A stretch of 38,460 bases of DNA from an uncultured Bacilli bacterium (GTDB lineage Bacteria; Bacillota_I; Bacilli_A; RF39; UBA660): positions 1 to 38,460 of the forward strand of contig CALVVB010000006.1 of NCBI GenBank assembly GCA_944363735.1, in the 5' to 3' direction. Each line of letters starts with the position of its first letter. Position 1 is the first letter of the stretch. The position numbers and the translations under genes are program-made. The notes below the pieces were generated by a model that was not told the DNA's origin, made no database searches, and saw nothing but the letters and a program-made list of their open reading frames with translations. Below are positions 7,424 to 15,615 of the stretch, piece after piece.

Positions 7424-8002
7424 ATGGATTTAAGTATGATAGAACAAATGATAACATTTTTAACTCTACCTTTTCAGTCGTTTTTAACGATTGAAATATT
7501 TTTAATATTTATCATTGTCTATATATTTCTTCTTTATAATGAAAAAAGACAAAATAAGAAAGTTAAAATAATTTTAATTGCACTATTAATTTTTTTCTTT
7601 TCATTATTAGTATTTTACTTTTCAGATGATATTATAAATGTATTAAATGAAATTATTAGAACATTAATGAGATGTTTCTATTTTCCAAATATTGTCTTTT
7701 ATATTTTAACAGTTATAGTTTCTTTAGTTACACTAATATGTGCAGTACTTAAAGAAAGTTTGACTAAATTAAATAAAATAATAACCTATACTTTTACTAT
7801 TATACATCTTTTCTTATTTACTAACTTTATATCATATGCTATTGCAAATAATATATCATTACTAGATAATACTAATATTTATCAGCATGATCAGATGTTT
7901 GTAATAGTTTTATTCAGTCAAATTATCTTTATACTTCTAGTTTTGTATAAGCTAATCTATCATTTTTGTTATATTAGGCATGAAAAATTGAAAAATAGAT
8001 GA
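7424..8002 (+). CDS. Multi-pass membrane protein, function unknown
   Basis: Not recognised. 192 residues, strongly hydrophobic, with about five predicted membrane helices (roughly 21-38, 48-66, 87-109, 119-141 and 158-176) and a short basic tail. It starts behind AAAAGGAG, 20 nt after the sortase, so it belongs to the surface-protein transcript. The stop is TGA followed at once by TAA. No enzymatic motif is visible. The gene neighbourhood (sortase, LtaS-like enzyme) suggests a role in the cell envelope, but this is only context. Confidence 0.7.
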   Translation: MDLSMIEQMITFLTLPFQSFLTIEIFLIFIIVYIFLLYNEKRQNKKVKIILIALLIFFFSLLVFYFSDDIINVLNEIIRTLMRCFYFPNIVFYILTVIVSLVTLICAVLKESLTKLNKIITYTFTIIHLFLFTNFISYAIANNISLLDNTNIYQHDQMFVIVLFSQIIFILLVLYKLIYHFCYIRHEKLKNR

Positions 8003-8016
8003 TAAAATGCTATAAT
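7988..8016 (+). promoter_or_regulatory. Promoter of the LtaS-like gene
   Basis: TTGAAA (7988-7993), a 17-bp spacer and TATAAT (8011-8016) preceded by TGC, an extended -10. It overlaps the end of the preceding membrane-protein gene and lies 20 bp before the ATG at 8037. Confidence 0.75.
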
Positions 8017-8036
8017 GTCTAGGAAGTGAGGTAATT

Positions 8037-10115
8037 ATGAAGAAAAAAATAATTAAACTTAAAGATAAATTTTTAAAAATTTTAAAAAAAATAAAAGATG
8101 AAAAGATTATAAGTAGTTATTTTAAAAATAATCGCTTATTTATTGTCTACCTAGTAGTATGTGTTTTAAATTCTACGTTGCTTAGAATTTTTACTATGCC
8201 AACTATGGAGAATTACTTATCATTTAAACCAATAGTAGCAGATCTTGCTGTTGTTACTATTATAGGTTCTTTTTCGTATTTGTTTAAAGGCAAAAAGAGA
8301 TATATTTATTTGTTAGTGTGGGCAGTTATTTTTACAGCTGTATGCACTATAAATTCAGCTTATTATACATTTTATACATCATTTGCAAGTGTATCTATGT
8401 TATCTCTTACTCAATATATTGGTGAAGTAGGAGATGCAGTTGTTGAAAATGTCTTGCAGTTAAAAGATTTAGTTTATATTATTCCTCTAGTTTTCTTTGT
8501 CTACTATTATCATCGTCTATCTAAAAAAGATAAATATAAATTATATAATAAAGCTAATCGTATTAAAAAATTTAAAAATACAATTATTGCAGGTGGATTT
8601 ATATTATTTCTTTTCATAATTTCTTTATCTAGTCTTGAAGTAAGTAGATTTGTTAAACAATGGAATAGAGAATATATAGTTATGAGATTTGGTATTTATA
8701 TGTATCAGGGTAATGATATAGTTGCAAGTATCCAACCTAAGATATCTGCTATGTTTGGTTATGATGATGCTAAAAAAGTATTTAATGAATATTATAAAGA
8801 TAGAACAAATGAACAAAATTATACTAATGATTATACTAATATATTCGAAGGACGTAATGTTATTGTAATTCATGCTGAATCTATGCAAGATATTGCTTTA
8901 AATAGAACTTTTAATGGTGAAGAAGTAACTCCTAATTTAAATAGATTAATTGAAGAAGGATTATTCTTTACAAATTTCTATTCACAAGTAAGTGTTGGAA
9001 CAAGCAGTGATACAGAACTTACTTTCAATACTAGTTTGATGCCAACCCAAAATGGTACAGCTTTTGTAAGTTATTTTGATAGAACTTATATTGCAACCCC
9101 TTCACTAATGAAAGAAAAGGGATATTATACCTTTAGTATGCATGCTAATAATGCTGACTTTTGGAATAGACGTGCCATGCATGAATCTTTAGGTTATGAT
9201 AAATTCTATAGTAAAGAAACATATGATGTTGATAAAGAAAATGTTATTGGTCTAGGATTATCTGATAAAGAATTCTTTGCTCAATCAGTAGAAAAAATAA
9301 AGAAAATAAGTGAAGAGCATGATAAATATTATGGACTTTTAATAACATTAACTAACCATACACCATTTTCAGATACTGATAAATATGGAGAGTTTGCAGT
9401 TACTATGAAAACAACGATTACAAATGAAGATGGTACTACAGAAGAAGTAGAAGCTCCTTATCTAGAAGGAACTAAATTGGGTAACTACTTTAAATCAGTT
9501 CATTATGCAGATGCAGCATTAGGGGAATTTTTCCAAGCGATGGATGAGGCTGGACTTTTAGATAATACTGTTATAATACTTTATGGAGATCATGATGCTA
9601 GACTTCCAAAAAGTGATTATAATTTAATGAATAATTATGATCCGATTACAGATAGTGTTAAATCTAAAGATGATGAAACTTATGAAGAATATGATAGTTT
9701 TGACTATGAATTAGACCGTAAAGTTCCATTATTAATTTGGACTAAAGATGGTAAAGTAAAAGGTAAAGTTGATTATACAATGGGAATGTATGATGTTATG
9801 CCTACTATTGGTAATATGTTAGGATTTTATAATAAATATGCTCTAGGACATGATATCTTTGAAAATAGAGAAAATAATATTGTTGTATTCCCTAATGGTA
9901 ATTGGGTAACAGATAAGATGTATTATAATAGTCAAAAAGGAGAATATAAACTTCTAAAAGACGAAATAATAGATGAAAATTATATTAGTAATAATAATCA
10001 GTATGCTGAAAAGTTACTGGATGTTTCTAATAAAGCGATTGTATTTGACTTATTTAATCCAAATAGTGAAGAAAAAGTAAGTGAAGTTACTAAACAAGAG
10101 ACGAAAGAGAATTAG
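8037..10115 (+). CDS. LTA synthase (LtaS)-family phosphoglycerol transferase-like protein
   Basis: A 692-residue membrane enzyme of the alkaline-phosphatase/sulfatase superfamily. Five membrane helices in the first 200 residues are followed by an extracellular catalytic domain, the LtaS layout. The metal/nucleophile motifs are IHAESMQD (E281), VGTSSDTE (320-326) and LYGDHD (D518, H519). Family members move glycerol phosphate from phosphatidylglycerol onto lipoteichoic acid or onto glycans. Aligned on the SD pair, S323 falls at the usual Thr nucleophile and T322 is next to it. It has its own strong promoter, and a small anchored protein gene follows 13 nt later. The true acceptor (LTA or another polymer) is unknown. 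Confidence 0.88.
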   Translation: MKKKIIKLKDKFLKILKKIKDEKIISSYFKNNRLFIVYLVVCVLNSTLLRIFTMPTMENYLSFKPIVADLAVVTIIGSFSYLFKGKKRYIYLLVWAVIFTAVCTINSAYYTFYTSFASVSMLSLTQYIGEVGDAVVENVLQLKDLVYIIPLVFFVYYYHRLSKKDKYKLYNKANRIKKFKNTIIAGGFILFLFIISLSSLEVSRFVKQWNREYIVMRFGIYMYQGNDIVASIQPKISAMFGYDDAKKVFNEYYKDRTNEQNYTNDYTNIFEGRNVIVIHAESMQDIALNRTFNGEEVTPNLNRLIEEGLFFTNFYSQVSVGTSSDTELTFNTSLMPTQNGTAFVSYFDRTYIATPSLMKEKGYYTFSMHANNADFWNRRAMHESLGYDKFYSKETYDVDKENVIGLGLSDKEFFAQSVEKIKKISEEHDKYYGLLITLTNHTPFSDTDKYGEFAVTMKTTITNEDGTTEEVEAPYLEGTKLGNYFKSVHYADAALGEFFQAMDEAGLLDNTVIILYGDHDARLPKSDYNLMNNYDPITDSVKSKDDETYEEYDSFDYELDRKVPLLIWTKDGKVKGKVDYTMGMYDVMPTIGNMLGFYNKYALGHDIFENRENNIVVFPNGNWVTDKMYYNSQKGEYKLLKDEIIDENYISNNNQYAEKLLDVSNKAIVFDLFNPNSEEKVSEVTKQETKEN

Positions 10116-10128
10116 AAGGGAGTAAATA

Positions 10129-10746
10129 ATGAAACTAAAGAGGAAAGTAAAAGTAATATTAGTATTAGCAATTATATTAATAATAGCAGGACTAGCATTC
10201 CTTGCTTATGAAAGTTTTAAACCTAAAGAAACAAGAACTGCCACTGTTGAAAATGAAATAGAAGAATATGGATATACTCTAAAATCTACACGAAATAATA
10301 GGTATAAAAAAATGTTCCAAGAACTACAAAATATTTTAAATAAGGATGAAGTTGATGAAGAAGCTTATCTTGAACAAATTAGTAAAATGTTTATAATGGA
10401 TTTCTATACTTTAGATGATAAACTTGCTAATACTGATGTAGGTGGTATAGACTTTGTTCATGCTGATGCTAAAACTAACTTTTTAGAAAAAGCAGAAGAT
10501 ACCGTATATAAGTATGTAGAAAGTGATATTTATGGTAATAGAGATCAAAAATTACCCGAAGTTACTGAAGTAACGGTTGAAAATATAGAAAATATAGAAT
10601 ATACTATAGGAACAGATTTTACGGATGATAATGCTTATCAGGTGGAAGTTTCCTTAAAATATAAAGAAGATATGGACTATCCTACTAAAGCTACACTTAT
10701 CTTTGTGCATGAAGATAATAAACTATCTCTAGTAGAAATGGAATAA
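10129..10746 (+). CDS. Membrane-anchored extracytoplasmic protein, function unknown
   Basis: Not recognised. 205 residues: a basic N-terminus, one membrane helix (about 7-27) and a soluble, acidic extracellular domain predicted as helix-rich then beta-rich (about 45-205). No cysteine lipobox is seen, so it should be a helix-anchored protein, outside the cell. It lies 13 nt after the LtaS-like gene with SD AAGGGAG and is probably co-transcribed, which hints at a partner or accessory role in envelope polymer synthesis. An NTF2-like fold is possible from the final strand pattern but cannot be shown. Confidence 0.7.
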   Translation: MKLKRKVKVILVLAIILIIAGLAFLAYESFKPKETRTATVENEIEEYGYTLKSTRNNRYKKMFQELQNILNKDEVDEEAYLEQISKMFIMDFYTLDDKLANTDVGGIDFVHADAKTNFLEKAEDTVYKYVESDIYGNRDQKLPEVTEVTVENIENIEYTIGTDFTDDNAYQVEVSLKYKEDMDYPTKATLIFVHEDNKLSLVEME

Positions 10747-10780
10747 TATCTTCTTTTTCTTTAAAATGGAGTGATTTTAT

Positions 10781-11893
10781 ATGAAAGTAATATATCCAGA
10801 TTATGAAAAATGCTTAACAAATTTAACTAATTCAATTTTAAAGTATTTTGATATAACACCATATCATAAAACATTAAAAGAATTAGATAGAGTTTTAGAA
10901 GAAAATAATTATGATAACATTGTATTATTAATCTATGATGGAATGGGATCTAATATTTTAAGTAAAAACTTAAATGAAACCTCATTTTTAAGAAACCATA
11001 AAATAGGAGATATTAAAGCAGTATTCCCACCAACTACAACAGCATCGACTACAACTCTTTTATCAGGATTAAATCCATGTGAACATGGTTGGCTAGGATG
11101 GGATTTATATTTTAAAGACTTAGACGAAACAGTTACTATGTTTTTAAATACTAAAAAAGATACTGAAATATTAGTATCTGAAGAAAACATTGCCCATAAA
11201 TTTTTTTCTTATAGTAATATTATTGATTTAATAAATGAAAAATATAAAGCCTATCAACTAATGCCATTTGGAAATAATGCTTATAAGAATTTAGATGATT
11301 TAAATAATAGAATAATAAATTTATGTAAAGATAAAAGTAAGAAGTTTATCTATGCTTATTATGATGAGCCAGATTATACTACTCATATAGAAGGTACTGA
11401 TTCTAATATTACTGTAAAACTATATGAAGAGATTGATAAAAGTACTAAAGAATTATATGAGAAATTAAAAGATACTAATACCCTTGTTATAGTAACAGCA
11501 GACCATGGACATATAAACTCTAAAGATATAACATTAAGTGATTATAAAGATATATTTAGTTTACTAAAACATGATATTTCTATAGAAGGTAGAGCATGTG
11601 CTTTCTTTATAAAAGATGATAAACATAAAGAGTTTGAACAATTATTTAATGAATACTTTAAAGATGATTTTATTTTATATACTAAAGAAGAAGTAATAAA
11701 AAATAAATTGTTTGGGAGAGGTAGAGAAAATAAACATTTTAAAGATTCTTTAGGAGATTACTTAGCAGTCGCTATTTCAAATAAATACTTTAGATATAAT
11801 GAAAACTCTGTGAAGTATACTTCTATGCATGCAGGTTTAACAGAAGATGAAATGTTAGTTCCATTAATTGTAATGGGAGGGGAAATAAAATGA
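10781..11893 (+). CDS. Alkaline-phosphatase-superfamily phosphodiesterase/phosphatase
   Basis: A 370-residue soluble, probably cytoplasmic two-metal hydrolase of the type I phosphodiesterase/nucleotide-pyrophosphatase group. Motifs in order: IYDGMG (D53), a FPPTTTAST block (82-90) with the Thr nucleophile among T85-T87, YYDEPDYTTH (D195, H202), VTADHGH (D241, H242) and a C-terminal MHAGLTEDEMLVPLIV block that supplies the last His ligand. No signal peptide. Its TGA overlaps the next ATG by 4 nt (ATGA), so it is coupled to a HAD phosphatase. The substrate is unknown; PglZ-like or nucleotide/phosphonoacetate-hydrolase-like roles are possible. Confidence 0.85.
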   Translation: MKVIYPDYEKCLTNLTNSILKYFDITPYHKTLKELDRVLEENNYDNIVLLIYDGMGSNILSKNLNETSFLRNHKIGDIKAVFPPTTTASTTTLLSGLNPCEHGWLGWDLYFKDLDETVTMFLNTKKDTEILVSEENIAHKFFSYSNIIDLINEKYKAYQLMPFGNNAYKNLDDLNNRIINLCKDKSKKFIYAYYDEPDYTTHIEGTDSNITVKLYEEIDKSTKELYEKLKDTNTLVIVTADHGHINSKDITLSDYKDIFSLLKHDISIEGRACAFFIKDDKHKEFEQLFNEYFKDDFILYTKEEVIKNKLFGRGRENKHFKDSLGDYLAVAISNKYFRYNENSVKYTSMHAGLTEDEMLVPLIVMGGEIK

Positions 11894-12690
11894 ATTATGA
11901 ATTAATTGCCATGGATTTTGATGGTACTCTTTTAAGAGATGATAAAACTATCTCTCTAAATACTAAAAGTATTTTGAAATTATATAAAGACTTAGGTTAC
12001 TTAATAGTGGGTGTAACTGCAAGAACACTAGAAAGTATAAAGGATGTATTACCATTAGACATTTTTAATTATCTTATTATAAATAATGGAGCATCTATTT
12101 ATAATGTCAATGATAATAGCATGATTTATCAAGGAACTATTGATAAAGAAAGTGTTAAAGATATTACAGATGAAATAGAAGATTACTGTGATCAAATAGA
12201 TTATGTAACTGACAATGTTTATTATACCTATTTACAAAAGAAAGAGAGTAACCTTGAATTTATTAAAGATATTGATAGTGTAGATGAAATAGGTGAACAA
12301 GTGACTAGAATAAATTTATTTTTAAAAGATAAGACTAAAATTACTTATTATTATGAACTAATAAAATCTAGATATAAAAATATTAATTGTTTTATAATGC
12401 AAGATTCTGAAAGTACTGAGAAGTGGCTTGTTTTAAATCCTAAGGGAGTAAATAAAGCAAGTACCTTAAAAGAATTAGGTAAAATAGAAAATATAAGTTT
12501 AGATGAAATGATTTTCTTTGGCGACGGACTAAATGACTTAGAAGTAATGAAGGAAGTAGGCTTAAGTGTAGCAATGGGTAATGCTTTAGAAGAAATTAAA
12601 GAAAATGCTAAAGATATTACTAAATCTAATAATGAAGATGGTATAGTAGATTATTTAGATAAAAAACTAAATAGACAAAAATATAATTAA
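11890..12690 (+). CDS. Cof-type HAD-IIB family phosphatase
   Basis: A 266-residue cytoplasmic haloacid-dehalogenase phosphatase. Motif I is MDFDGTLL (D9, D11). Motif II is the Thr/Ser of VGVTART. Motif IV is FFGDGLNDLEVMK, followed by the AMGNA element typical of Cof proteins. The middle (about 85-185) is the C2-type cap. Members dephosphorylate sugar phosphates, nucleotides or flavin precursors, and the substrate cannot be read from sequence. Translationally coupled to the upstream phosphodiesterase and 20 nt before the pseudouridine synthase gene. Confidence 0.9.
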   Translation: MNYELIAMDFDGTLLRDDKTISLNTKSILKLYKDLGYLIVGVTARTLESIKDVLPLDIFNYLIINNGASIYNVNDNSMIYQGTIDKESVKDITDEIEDYCDQIDYVTDNVYYTYLQKKESNLEFIKDIDSVDEIGEQVTRINLFLKDKTKITYYYELIKSRYKNINCFIMQDSESTEKWLVLNPKGVNKASTLKELGKIENISLDEMIFFGDGLNDLEVMKEVGLSVAMGNALEEIKENAKDITKSNNEDGIVDYLDKKLNRQKYN

Positions 12691-12710
12691 TTCTAAAAGG
12701 TGGTGATATA

Positions 12711-13427
12711 ATGGAAAGATTACAAAAAGTAATAGCAAATGCAGGAATTACATCAAGACGTAAAGCGGAAGACTTAATTAAAGAGGGTAGAGTAACAGTA
12801 AATGGTGTTATAGTAACTGAACTTGGTACTAAAGTAACTAACAAAGATATAATCAAAGTAGATGGTAAAGAAATAGAAAAAGAAAAAAAGGTTTATTATC
12901 TACTTAATAAACCAAGAGGTATTATTACTAGTGTTACTGATGATAAACAAAGGAAGACTGTAGTTGACTTAATACCATGTAATGAAAGAATCTATCCCGT
13001 GGGTAGACTTGATTATGATACAACAGGAGTCTTATTACTTACTAATGATGGAGAGTTTGCAAATATACTTATGCATCCAAGTGATTTGGTAGAGAAAGTA
13101 TATATAGTTAAAGTAAAAGGTATTATTAAAGGAGATGCCATTAATACTATTAAAAAAGGTGTAACAGTAGATGGTGTTTCTTATGAGAAAGCTAAAGTTA
13201 AGTTAAGAAAAACTGATTATAAAACAAATACTTCTATGCTTACAGTAACAATACATGAAGGTCGTAATCATGAAGTTAAGAAAATGTTTGAAGCAGTAGG
13301 CTTTCCAGTCTTAAAATTAAGAAGAGAGCGAGAATTTATCTTTGATTTAAAAGGCCTAAAGAGTGGAGAATATAGAAAACTAACCCCTAAAGAAGTCGCA
13401 ATCGTCTATAGTTTGGCAAAAAAATAA
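12711..13427 (+). CDS. rRNA pseudouridine synthase, RsuA/RluB family
   Basis: Converts a specific uridine in rRNA to pseudouridine. An N-terminal S4 RNA-binding domain (about 1-60: LQKVIANAGITSRRKAEDLI) precedes the catalytic domain, whose Asp sits in GRLDYDTTGVLLLTNDG (D101). The C-terminal block has the family's EGRNHEVKKMFEAVG and LRREREF motifs. 238 residues, the normal length. Gram-positives usually have one or two such proteins; an RluB-type (23S) target is the common case, but RsuA/RluB/RluE cannot be separated by eye. The SD AAAGGTGGTGAT precedes the ATG. The gene ends at a bidirectional terminator. Confidence 0.92.
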   Translation: MERLQKVIANAGITSRRKAEDLIKEGRVTVNGVIVTELGTKVTNKDIIKVDGKEIEKEKKVYYLLNKPRGIITSVTDDKQRKTVVDLIPCNERIYPVGRLDYDTTGVLLLTNDGEFANILMHPSDLVEKVYIVKVKGIIKGDAINTIKKGVTVDGVSYEKAKVKLRKTDYKTNTSMLTVTIHEGRNHEVKKMFEAVGFPVLKLRREREFIFDLKGLKSGEYRKLTPKEVAIVYSLAKK

Positions 13428-13452
13428 GAGCATTGTATTTGCTCTTTTATTA
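13424..13452. terminator. Bidirectional terminator between rluB-like gene and ferredoxin
   Basis: AAGAGCA (13426-13432) pairs with TGCTCTT (13440-13446); a T-rich stretch follows on the + strand and A-rich sequence precedes the stem, giving a T tract on the - strand. The two genes converge here. Confidence 0.75.
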
Positions 13453-13455
13453 TTT

Positions 13456-13695
<240 letters not shown>

Positions 13696-13698
13696 TTA

Positions 13699-13727
13699 AT
13701 TATATCTTATTTTTCTCTTTTTGCCTA
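13699..13727 (-). promoter_or_regulatory. Ferredoxin promoter
   Basis: On the - strand, TAGGCA (13722-13727) is 17 bp from a consensus TATAAT (13699-13704), 18 bp upstream of the ferredoxin ATG. Confidence 0.6.
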
Positions 13728-13764
13728 CTTTAATTTTTTCAAATAGTATGTTATCATTAGAGTA

Positions 13765-13770
13765 TATAAT
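13765..13770 (+). promoter_or_regulatory. -10 element for the tail-anchored protein gene
   Basis: Consensus TATAAT at 13765-13770, 15 bp before the GTG at 13786. No good -35 is visible at 16-18 bp. It is divergent from the ferredoxin promoter. Confidence 0.45.
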
Positions 13771-13785
13771 AAAGTAGGTGATATC

Positions 13786-14646
13786 GTGGGAAGAATGGAT
13801 AGGTATGATAACTCTCATAAACCAGGAGTTAGAAGTAGAACTGAAAAAAATCATGATTTATATACTGATTTAGGTAATTTAGAAAAGTATACTATGCTTA
13901 CAGATGTATCTAAAATAGAAGCAGTTGAACTAGACGCAGCTAAAAAGAACTATCGTACTAGAGAGGGATATCACAGTCTGAAAGATTATGATATAAATAT
14001 AGAAGAAAAGCCTAAAGAAAGAAAGGAATTAGATGAATTTAATTTTTTATATAATAATGAACATAAGACTTATGATATTAATAGAGTATTAGAAGAAGCG
14101 AAAGAGTTAAGAGAAAAAGATAATTTGGAGAGAAAGAGAAAACTTCATAATGAAAAATATAATATATTAGAAAGTAGTGAAGAAGATTTAGAAAAATTTA
14201 AAGAAGAGACTAAATTAAGACATAAACCTATTGAAAATGAAGAGGAATTAGAAGAGTTGATTCATACTATTACTTCTAAAGAATTAAGAGAAGAAATAGA
14301 TAAAAGTGAATCAGATGATAATACTAATACTTTACTTGGGGATTTAATGGCTACAAATGTGAATGAAGAAGTATTAAAGCCAATTGCTACTAAAATAGAA
14401 GATAATAAAGTAGAAGATAATACTAAAAAAATAGATAAAGTTAAAGAAAAGACTATGTCTTTGAAAGATCAGATAGACAAGTCATTTTATACTAAAAGCC
14501 TTGATTTAAGTGAGGAAGACTTTGAAAGTGATGATGAAGTAGTAGTAAAACCATCTAAAATATTAGGATTTTTAAAAGTTATCTTATCATTAATTTTGAT
14601 ATTGGCAGTTGGCTTTGGAGTATATTATGTAATTACTAATTTTTAA
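13786..14646 (+). CDS. Tail-anchored, charged coiled-coil protein, function unknown
   Basis: Not recognised. 286 residues with no signal peptide. The N-terminus is a basic, motif-like segment (MGRMDRYDNSHKPGVRSRTE), then come long Lys/Glu-rich helices likely to form coiled coils (about 90-235), and a single membrane helix (about 262-283) sits at the very C-terminus. The bulk should therefore face the cytoplasm, anchored by its tail. GTG start behind TAGGTGAT. Such a layout fits cell-division or membrane-scaffold proteins, but there is no direct evidence. It is monocistronic between its own -10 and a short hairpin. Confidence 0.7.
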   Translation: MGRMDRYDNSHKPGVRSRTEKNHDLYTDLGNLEKYTMLTDVSKIEAVELDAAKKNYRTREGYHSLKDYDINIEEKPKERKELDEFNFLYNNEHKTYDINRVLEEAKELREKDNLERKRKLHNEKYNILESSEEDLEKFKEETKLRHKPIENEEELEELIHTITSKELREEIDKSESDDNTNTLLGDLMATNVNEEVLKPIATKIEDNKVEDNTKKIDKVKEKTMSLKDQIDKSFYTKSLDLSEEDFESDDEVVVKPSKILGFLKVILSLILILAVGFGVYYVITNF

Positions 14647-14652
14647 AAATAT

Positions 14653-14681
14653 AATAGACTATTTAGTCTTTTTTCTTTTTC
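14653..14681 (+). terminator. Short terminator hairpin
   Basis: AGACT (14656-14660), loop ATTT and AGTCT (14665-14669), followed by a T-rich tract. The stem is only 5 bp but is well placed 10 nt after the stop codon. Confidence 0.55.
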
Positions 14682-14751
14682 ATACTTTTATTATCATTAG
14701 TTTTATGATAAACTTGAAATATAAACAACAATATTGATAGGGGGAATAGAA

Positions 14752-15591
14752 ATGAATTTAAACTTTGTTTTAAATGATTATGCTTTGATTTGGAATTTGT
14801 TATTTAATGCCTCTATTTCTTCTAATGTCCAGGAATTTAAACAGAAGTTGTGGAAAAACTATCGTCACAGTTACAATGCTTTATATAAAGAAGAGGAACA
14901 TATTTTAAAAGATCCAAAAAACTATATACCAGATGATGATACTGTTTTTGATATGGTTAAAAATAGTGAAATGTATCAAGAAATAAGAGAAGAAACTGAA
15001 AAATATCGTTTAGAACTTTTACATACTTGGGATACTTTAAAAAAGGAATTAAATAAGAATTTTAAAGAAATATTAAAATTTGATATTAAATTATATCATG
15101 TTTTAGTTGTTGATAAAAAAATTGATATAATTGGTATGACAATACCAAAGAGTAGAAGAGTTAATACTATTACTTGGGGCAATAGAAGTGATAGTGATGA
15201 TTATATACTTGCTATCATCAATATAATTGAACATATTGTTAGAAAAGAGCTTATTAATTATCAAGAGGAGTATAAAGATATAGTAGATGCTATTATAGAA
15301 CTTGCTATTGATAATGAACTTACTTCAAGAATTTTGAAAAAGAGTGTTTATTTGCGAGGAGATAATTCCCTAAAATTTTTAAAAAGGCAATTATATCCTT
15401 ACTTTCTTATGTATCTAGGATATTCTAAAGAAGAAATTTTAAATAGAATGTTAGCTGATAAGATTGTTTTTGAACTTGATAAATATACTTTTGAAAGACA
15501 ACTTGCAACAGTAGATTTAAAAGCATTTATTGATTTTTGTATTAAAAATCAACGTCATATTTTAAAGATAAATGAACTAGAAATAATTTAA
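14752..15591 (+). CDS. Protein of unknown function upstream of polC
   Basis: Not recognised. 279 residues, soluble, rich in Lys/Glu/Ile, mostly helical, with several aromatic-rich stretches (for example YALIWNLLFN near the start). No catalytic motif is apparent. I chose the ATG at 14752 over the in-frame TTG at 14734 because the SD-like AGGGGG lies at 14739-14744, between the two. The same AGGGGGAATA leader precedes three other genes of unknown or divergent function (20286, 21074, 21461). The gene ends 24 nt before polC, so the two may be co-transcribed. Confidence 0.7.
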   Translation: MNLNFVLNDYALIWNLLFNASISSNVQEFKQKLWKNYRHSYNALYKEEEHILKDPKNYIPDDDTVFDMVKNSEMYQEIREETEKYRLELLHTWDTLKKELNKNFKEILKFDIKLYHVLVVDKKIDIIGMTIPKSRRVNTITWGNRSDSDDYILAIINIIEHIVRKELINYQEEYKDIVDAIIELAIDNELTSRILKKSVYLRGDNSLKFLKRQLYPYFLMYLGYSKEEILNRMLADKIVFELDKYTFERQLATVDLKAFIDFCIKNQRHILKINELEII

Positions 15592-15615
15592 ATATTTAGA
15601 TGGAGGCTAAGGAGT

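Noticed and set aside
14734-14751. TTG at 14734 as the start of the gene before polC
   Set aside because: The SD-like AGGGGG lies downstream of that TTG and correctly spaced from the ATG at 14752.
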